IMG/VR virus record: IMGVR_UViG_3300000101_000019
Coordinates: 1 to 52,835 of that record
Direction: 5' to 3' (one strand)
Origin: a virus
DNA: 52,835 nucleotides
Of this stretch, positions 48,551 to 52,835 are shown in pieces. The translations under genes were made by a program, and so were the position numbers. The notes beneath the pieces were generated by a model. The model ran no database searches. It had not been told where the DNA came from and worked only from the letters and a program-made list of their open reading frames with translations. How positions within the stretch are numbered: position 1 is the first letter of the stretch; each line of letters starts with the position of its first letter.

Positions 48551-49167
48551 AACTTTTAACTAACGGCTGTAGTTTTACACAGGGCATATATGATAACTTT
48601 GAAGAGAAGAACGCCTGGCCCTATCAGTTAGGAAAACTACTAGACTGGGATGTGGCAAATCTAGCTGAAGGAGGCGGCAGCAATGCTAGAATATTCCGTA
48701 CTACCATGGAATACCTTTTAGATAATACACCAGACTATGCAGCTATTGTGTGGACAGAACATGCAAGGTATGAGCTTCCTTATCATACTGGAGATATCAT
48801 ACGTGTTATGCATAGTATGGCATTGCCTGAGCAAGACGAAACTGTAGATGATATTCCTGAACTTAGAGAGTTTTGGTACAAGCATTGTCATAATGAACTT
48901 GCATCTCAGCAAAGAACAGTGTATTATATAAGATGTATAAAGATGATACTAGAGGGTAAGTCTATTCCATATACTATGAGTTCTAGTTTTAATATAGATA
49001 TCAATGAACCCTTTAGCAATTGGTTATGTCCGGGATCTAGTATGCAAACAGAACTAGCTCACTTACCTAAAGCAGATATCCATGGTCATCCTGGTATAGA
49101 AGGACAAACATTGTGGGCAAATTTAATGTTAGAGAGTATAAATGAAACCTTGCGTACTGCACGTTAA
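48547..49167 (+). CDS. SGNH/GDSL hydrolase-like protein 3
   Basis: A 206-residue protein. The nucleophile block is LLTNGCSFTQGIYD (Ser9; GCS instead of GDS), VANLAEGGGSNARIFRTT (about 36-53) holds the Gly/Asn blocks, and KADIHGHPGIEGQTLWANL (about 175-193) the Asp/His pair. The replacement of the usual Asp by Cys in GDS is common in O-acyltransferase-like SGNH proteins. The start overlaps the radical SAM stop and its end overlaps UvsW by 26 bases. Likely glycan or lipid esterase or transferase; substrate unknown. Confidence 0.65.
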   Translation: MKLLTNGCSFTQGIYDNFEEKNAWPYQLGKLLDWDVANLAEGGGSNARIFRTTMEYLLDNTPDYAAIVWTEHARYELPYHTGDIIRVMHSMALPEQDETVDDIPELREFWYKHCHNELASQQRTVYYIRCIKMILEGKSIPYTMSSSFNIDINEPFSNWLCPGSSMQTELAHLPKADIHGHPGIEGQTLWANLMLESINETLRTAR

Positions 49168-50599
49168 AGATGAAGTAAACGTCAAGATAGAAGGTTTAGA
49201 TTTGGATACCAGGCGTAAGCTGAGTAACCGGTTTAAGTATGACATTCCTGGTGCTAGATATATGCCGGCAGTTAGATTAGGTCGCTGGGACGGCAAGGTT
49301 GCTTTTTTCCAAATGGGAGGCAGTACTTACATTAACTTGTTACCAGAAATTCTTCCTGTATTGCAGAGTGACGGATATGATGTTACGTTAAACGACTTAC
49401 GTGATTATCAGATAGACCTGGATTTAGAGCCTGTAACAGCAGATAGTTATGCTGAGTTTTCATGGCCTGACAAACATCCAGCCGCAGGGCAACCTATTAT
49501 GTTGCGTGACTATCAGGTAGATGTTATTAATAACTTCCTAAAGAATCCACAGAGCATGCAGGAAGTAGCAACAGGTGCTGGTAAGACACTTATTACAGCC
49601 GTGCTAAGTCACAGATGCGAAGCACATGGCAGAACAGTTATTATTGTTCCTAACAAGAGCCTGGTAACGCAAACCGAAGAAGACTACATTAACATGGGAT
49701 TAGATGTTGGCGTATATTATGGTGACCGCAAGGAGTTTGGCAAAACACACACCATTTGTACCTGGCAGAGTTTAAACATACTGTTAAAAAATACCAAGAA
49801 TCAGAGAGCAGAGATTACTATTGGAGACTTCCTAGAAGATGTAGTTTGCATTATGGTAGACGAAGTACACATGGCAAAAGCAGATGCACTCAAGACATTG
49901 TTAACAGGAGTAATGAGTCATATACCTGTACGCTGGGGATTAACTGGGACAATACCCAAGGAAGATTTCGAAAAGCAAAGTTTGTTTTGTAGCATTGGAC
50001 CAGTAACCGGCAGCATCAGTGCTAAAGAGTTGCAAGACAAAGGAGTTCTTGCAAATTGCGAAGTGAATGTGTTACAATTAATAGATGTAAAAGAGTATAC
50101 AAACTATCAGAGTGAACTTAAATACTTACTGGAAGCTACTGATAGATTAGATTACATTGGTGGTGTAATAGATAATATTAAAGATACCGGTAATACGCTG
50201 GTACTAGTGGACAGAATAAATGCAGGAAAAGAATTACAGAAAAGGATTCCGTCTTCCGTTTTTGTTAGCGGTGGAACGAAGGCACAAGAACGCAAGGATC
50301 ATTATGATGAGGTGGCTGACGCAACTGGTAAAGTTATTATTGCTACTTATGGTGTTGCCAGTGTTGGTATTAATATTCCCCGTATATTTAATCTGGTACT
50401 GTTGGAACCGGGAAAAAGTTTCGTCCGTGTTATCCAAAGTATCGGAAGAGGAATTAGAAAAGCAGAAGACAAAGACTTTGTCCAGATATGGGATGTTACA
50501 TCGACGTGTAGGTTCGCGAAGAGGCACCTTACCAAAAGGAAAGCATTCTATAAAGAAGCAAACTACCCCTTTACGGTTCAAAAAGTAGACTGGACTTAA
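49142..50599 (+). CDS. uvsW: UvsW-type superfamily 2 helicase
   Basis: A 485-residue helicase (T4 UvsW is 503 aa). The N-terminal 110 residues (DTRRKLSNRFKYDIPGARYM; VRLGRWDGKVAFFQ) form the UvsW substrate-binding domain. The helicase core has LRDYQVDVINNF (Q-motif, about 121-132), Walker A ATGAGKT (about 143-149), DEVH box MVDEVHMAKA (about 239-248), motif III WGLTGTIP (about 264-271), and motif VI VIQSIGRGIRKAED (about 431-444). It unwinds branched DNA and R-loops, promoting the switch to recombination-dependent replication. The start ATG overlaps the SGNH gene's 3' end. Confidence 0.92.
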   Translation: MKPCVLHVKDEVNVKIEGLDLDTRRKLSNRFKYDIPGARYMPAVRLGRWDGKVAFFQMGGSTYINLLPEILPVLQSDGYDVTLNDLRDYQIDLDLEPVTADSYAEFSWPDKHPAAGQPIMLRDYQVDVINNFLKNPQSMQEVATGAGKTLITAVLSHRCEAHGRTVIIVPNKSLVTQTEEDYINMGLDVGVYYGDRKEFGKTHTICTWQSLNILLKNTKNQRAEITIGDFLEDVVCIMVDEVHMAKADALKTLLTGVMSHIPVRWGLTGTIPKEDFEKQSLFCSIGPVTGSISAKELQDKGVLANCEVNVLQLIDVKEYTNYQSELKYLLEATDRLDYIGGVIDNIKDTGNTLVLVDRINAGKELQKRIPSSVFVSGGTKAQERKDHYDEVADATGKVIIATYGVASVGINIPRIFNLVLLEPGKSFVRVIQSIGRGIRKAEDKDFVQIWDVTSTCRFAKRHLTKRKAFYKEANYPFTVQKVDWT

Positions 50600-50633
50600 T
50601 TAATAAACTTATGAATATAACAAGGATAACTTT

Positions 50634-51134
50634 ATGCGAATTTTAACACTAGAAGATACAGCCTACGAAATGAATGAAATACCTGACGAGGTAGAGGATC
50701 TTCTATTTGCTATCCTAGACAACAGTGATCCGCAAAACCCAGATTACTTTTTTAGACCTCTTATATTTTTGGAGAGTTTCAATGCTCCAGCTCTGGTATT
50801 GGATATTGCTGGCAACAGAATTAAGATGCCAGTTGATTGGAAAATACTTATAGGGGAACCAGATCATGGCGATTTAGAAATGGCAAATTTAAGTAGTTTA
50901 AACGATCGTGGATTCAAGGCTTTTAGTTTTAATCCTATTAGCGGCTTTATTGCTGACTACTTGCCCATAGACATTGTAGATTTGTACACAGATGTAAAAT
51001 GGTTCTTTCCTAAACTTAAACAAGGGCAAATATTAGCTATCCCTATTCAAGTTGGTAACAAACCCAAATGTGTTTATTGTGCTAAAGAAATAAACAAGCA
51101 AAATGAAGTTGTAGATATTACCAAGGCATTTTAA
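50634..51134 (+). CDS. Conserved-type hypothetical protein with C-terminal CxxC
   Basis: A 166-residue acidic protein. The middle (FRPLIFLESFNAPALVLDIA, about 42-61) is hydrophobic and beta-rich. LSSLNDRGFKAFSFNPISGF (about 87-106) follows, and the C-terminus has NKPKCVYCAKEINKQNEVVD (about 141-160) with a half zinc ribbon. AAGGA lies upstream of the ATG. No family recognised. It lies in the replication gene block between UvsW and the clamp-loader subunit, so a DNA-replication or transcription role is plausible. Confidence 0.62.
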   Translation: MRILTLEDTAYEMNEIPDEVEDLLFAILDNSDPQNPDYFFRPLIFLESFNAPALVLDIAGNRIKMPVDWKILIGEPDHGDLEMANLSSLNDRGFKAFSFNPISGFIADYLPIDIVDLYTDVKWFFPKLKQGQILAIPIQVGNKPKCVYCAKEINKQNEVVDITKAF

Positions 51135-51136
51135 AC

Positions 51137-51418
51137 ATGGGTCAACAGTTATATCGGTTGATCAAAAAGAACGATTACAGACAATTTGAGTATCGTGTTA
51201 ATCCAGAAAATGACACTCACTATTTTATAATTAGAGATTTCTTCCCACGTTTGGAAAAATATTTTAAAGATCGACCTCAAATACAAGCAGAGCGTAAAAT
51301 ATACAGTAGTAACAGTAACAGATACTATACTATAACATTTGCTGACTTAGCGGAAGCCCGCATGTTTGAGTTGCATTTTGCAGAACATATAAGAACTAAC
51401 GGTACAAGATATGACTGA
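51137..51418 (+). CDS. Small hypothetical protein (93 aa)
   Basis: A 93-residue basic protein. LYRLIKKNDYRQFEYRVNPE (about 5-24), THYFIIRDFFPRLEKYFKDR (about 27-46) and YYTITFADLAEARMFELHFA (about 62-81) suggest a compact alpha/beta domain. It begins two bases after the previous stop and overlaps the gp62-like gene by eight bases, so it is part of the replication operon. No family recognised. Confidence 0.6.
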   Translation: MGQQLYRLIKKNDYRQFEYRVNPENDTHYFIIRDFFPRLEKYFKDRPQIQAERKIYSSNSNRYYTITFADLAEARMFELHFAEHIRTNGTRYD

Positions 51419-51848
51419 TTTACCTCTTAACCAAGTACTGGGCGCACTGGATAACAAGGACATGGAGTTCTGGGATCGTTGCACTCCAGAACAGCAAAAG
51501 AAAATTGCACCCTTCTTGTTGAATCGTTATATGAGTCTGGTAAAAGGTAATACAGAACTAGCGTCATATTACTTAATGGCTACTAACCAACGTGTTAATT
51601 CTAACTACTTTGCACTAAACAAACATCCTAAATTGGTATGGCAATTGTTGTGTACAGTGAGTCCTGGCATGGGAAAACAATTCCATCAGTGGGTAGGTAA
51701 TAAGAAAAAGAAGAAAGACAAGAGTAACGAGATACGCAAGACACTGGCTGAGATGTATCCCAATATGAAAAATGACGAACTAGACTTAATGACCAGTATC
51801 ACTACTACCAAAGAACTAAAAGCTCACGCCACTGAGTCAGGGGAATGA
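51411..51848 (+). CDS. 62: Clamp-loader small subunit (gp62-like)
   Basis: A 145-residue helical protein, shorter than T4 gp62 (187 aa). PFLLNRYMSLVKGNTELASY (about 35-54) and SPGMGKQFHQWVGNKKKKK (about 84-102), then IRKTLAEMYPNMKNDELDLM (about 107-126), follow the layout of gp62-type proteins in marine T4-like phages, where a K-x-F-x-x-W segment precedes the C-terminal helix. gp62 with gp44 loads the gp45 sliding clamp. Neither gp44 nor gp45 is in the window. Its neighbours overlap by four to eight bases. Confidence 0.68.
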   Translation: MTDLPLNQVLGALDNKDMEFWDRCTPEQQKKIAPFLLNRYMSLVKGNTELASYYLMATNQRVNSNYFALNKHPKLVWQLLCTVSPGMGKQFHQWVGNKKKKKDKSNEIRKTLAEMYPNMKNDELDLMTSITTTKELKAHATESGE

Positions 51849-52576
51849 GCGACTTGACTAACGTTATAGTAGATGCTATAATGAATAAACAAATGGTAGA
51901 TAAAGAGTTTGAATGTCGTTACTGTGGCAAAAAGTATCGCAAGGAAAGTACCCTTGCGGCACATCTTTGTGAGCCAAAGCGCAGAGCACAACAGGAAAAA
52001 GAACCTGGTGTGCAGATTGGATTAGCGGCATATCTGCGTTTTTATGAGATAACACAGGGGTCAGCTAAGTTTAAAACATATGCAGACTTTGCAACTGGTC
52101 CATACTATAATGCATTTGTAAAGTTTGGCAGGCATTGTCAGAATATACGTGCAATTAACATTGCTGGGTTTATTGAATACGTTATTAAAGAAAACAAAAA
52201 GCTGGATCACTGGTGCAAGGATCAGTTTTATCAGGACTTTTTGTTTAACCATTTACGTCGTGAGAGTGTGCAGGATGCACTAGAGCGTAGTATGGAAACC
52301 ATGGTATCCTGGGCAGAAGAGAAAGAAAGCATATACAGCCATTACTTCTTGTATGCTAATCCTAATCGTGTTACACATGATATTACTACAGGACGCATCA
52401 GTCCCTGGGTAATATTTAATTGTGCTAGTGGTATTGAAATGCTGGATAAGTTAAGTCCAGAGCAGATTGAAATAGCGTTCCCTTACATAGATACTGATTT
52501 TTGGAAACGTAAGTTTGTAGACTACTTGGCTGACACTGAGTGGGTTAAACATATTTTAAGTGAGGCTAAATTATGA
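51845..52576 (+). CDS. Zinc-finger protein of unknown function
   Basis: A 243-residue protein. FECRYCGKKYRKESTLAAHLC (two pieces, about 23-43) has C-x2-C and then H-x-C, a single zinc finger. The rest is helical and aromatic: AAYLRFYEITQGSAKFKTYA (about 63-82), FVKFGRHCQNIRAINIAGFI (about 92-111) and RISPWVIFNCASGIEML (about 185-201). No known family. The overlaps with the gp62-like and DnaE-like genes tie it to replication. It could be a transcription or primase accessory factor; this is positional inference. Confidence 0.62.
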   Translation: MSDLTNVIVDAIMNKQMVDKEFECRYCGKKYRKESTLAAHLCEPKRRAQQEKEPGVQIGLAAYLRFYEITQGSAKFKTYADFATGPYYNAFVKFGRHCQNIRAINIAGFIEYVIKENKKLDHWCKDQFYQDFLFNHLRRESVQDALERSMETMVSWAEEKESIYSHYFLYANPNRVTHDITTGRISPWVIFNCASGIEMLDKLSPEQIEIAFPYIDTDFWKRKFVDYLADTEWVKHILSEAKL

Positions 52577-52835
52577 TCGATTTACCAGATATTGATATAG
52601 ATTTTAAAAACAGAACTCAGGTACTGGGACTAATTAGCAATACTGGTGCTAGGTTAGAAACAGGAAAACAGCATAATACAGGAGTTTACTTTACAGACAT
52701 TCCCAGTGGCAGTGATGGTTTGGCTACTGTTGATCACAAAGCGGCAGAACAACTAGGTTATTTTAAGCTGGATCTACTTAATGTTAGCGTGTATGAACAG
52801 GTACGTGATGAAGTTCACTTAGTAGAACTAATGAC
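52573..52835 (+). CDS. Short DnaE-like protein, cut by window end
   Basis: 87 codons are visible from the ATG overlapping the previous stop (ATGA); the 3' end is outside the window. LPDIDIDFKNRTQVLGLI (about 4-21) matches the catalytic PDxDxDF motif of DNA polymerase III alpha, with both Asp kept. KAAEQLGYFKLDLLNV (about 57-72) resembles the later K-x-D/F-L strand of DnaE. In DnaE these two are much further apart, so this is a shortened relative, not a whole polymerase. I recall similar short proteins in marine T4-like phages. Function unknown. Confidence 0.5.
   Translation, partial: MIDLPDIDIDFKNRTQVLGLISNTGARLETGKQHNTGVYFTDIPSGSDGLATVDHKAAEQLGYFKLDLLNVSVYEQVRDEVHLVELM

Noticed and set aside
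50634-51134. Late sigma factor gp55 near UvsW
   Set aside because: No sigma region 2-like helix or -10-binding motif is visible; the C-terminal CxxC does not fit gp55.
1-52835. Prophage or integration features
   Set aside because: No integrase, excisionase, repressor or attachment-type repeat was seen; gene content is that of a lytic T4-like phage.

Overview
The window is a fragment of an AT-rich, T4-like contractile-tailed phage genome, most likely from a marine myovirus of the cyanophage/pelagiphage type. This rests on recognisable T4-type genes: dNMP kinase gp1, sheath gp18, tube gp19, head completion gp4, terminase gp16/gp17, gp32, UvsX, a UvsY-like protein, an ATP-dependent ligase, UvsW and a gp62-like clamp-loader subunit. 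T4-type late promoter motifs (TATAAATA and close variants) also occur. I saw no tRNA, rRNA, integrase, transposase or CRISPR array. The host cannot be determined from the sequence.

Layout. 0-15.3 kb is a virion morphogenesis block: gp1, a convergent zinc-binding HNH-like gene, then sheath, tube, a second tube-fold protein, gp4, gp16, several acidic or capsid-directed proteins and gp17. It ends with a large virion-type protein followed by an Alt-like candidate ADP-ribosyltransferase. Late promoter motifs and hairpin terminators split it into separate units. 15.4-19 kb holds recombination genes (gp32, UvsX, UvsY-like) with sigma70-consensus promoters.

19-40.6 kb is a dense accessory region. 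It holds four related GT-B-like proteins, five other glycosyltransferase-like proteins, four methyltransferases, two 2OG-Fe(II) oxygenases, two radical SAM enzymes, two kinase-fold proteins, an SGNH protein, cupins and a nucleotidyltransferase-cupin fusion. An Ala-rich S74-terminated fibre-like protein lies in the middle. Most neighbours overlap by a few bases. A second cluster (45.7-49.2 kb) is SGNH / radical SAM / radical SAM / SGNH. The simplest reading is a phage-encoded glycan or surface-modification cassette; this is inference.

40.6-45.6 kb carries small early-type genes, the DNA ligase and an AAA+ ATPase. Five copies of one promoter architecture drive this region (TTGAC, 16 bases, extended -10; TATTAT in four copies, TACTCT in the fifth). 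Two copies share a 50-base identical leader. An unexplained 154-base region bounded by a 20-base inverted repeat lies just before the ATPase. 49.1-52.8 kb returns to replication functions: UvsW, two unknowns, gp62-like, a zinc-finger protein and the start of a small DnaE-like gene cut by the window edge.
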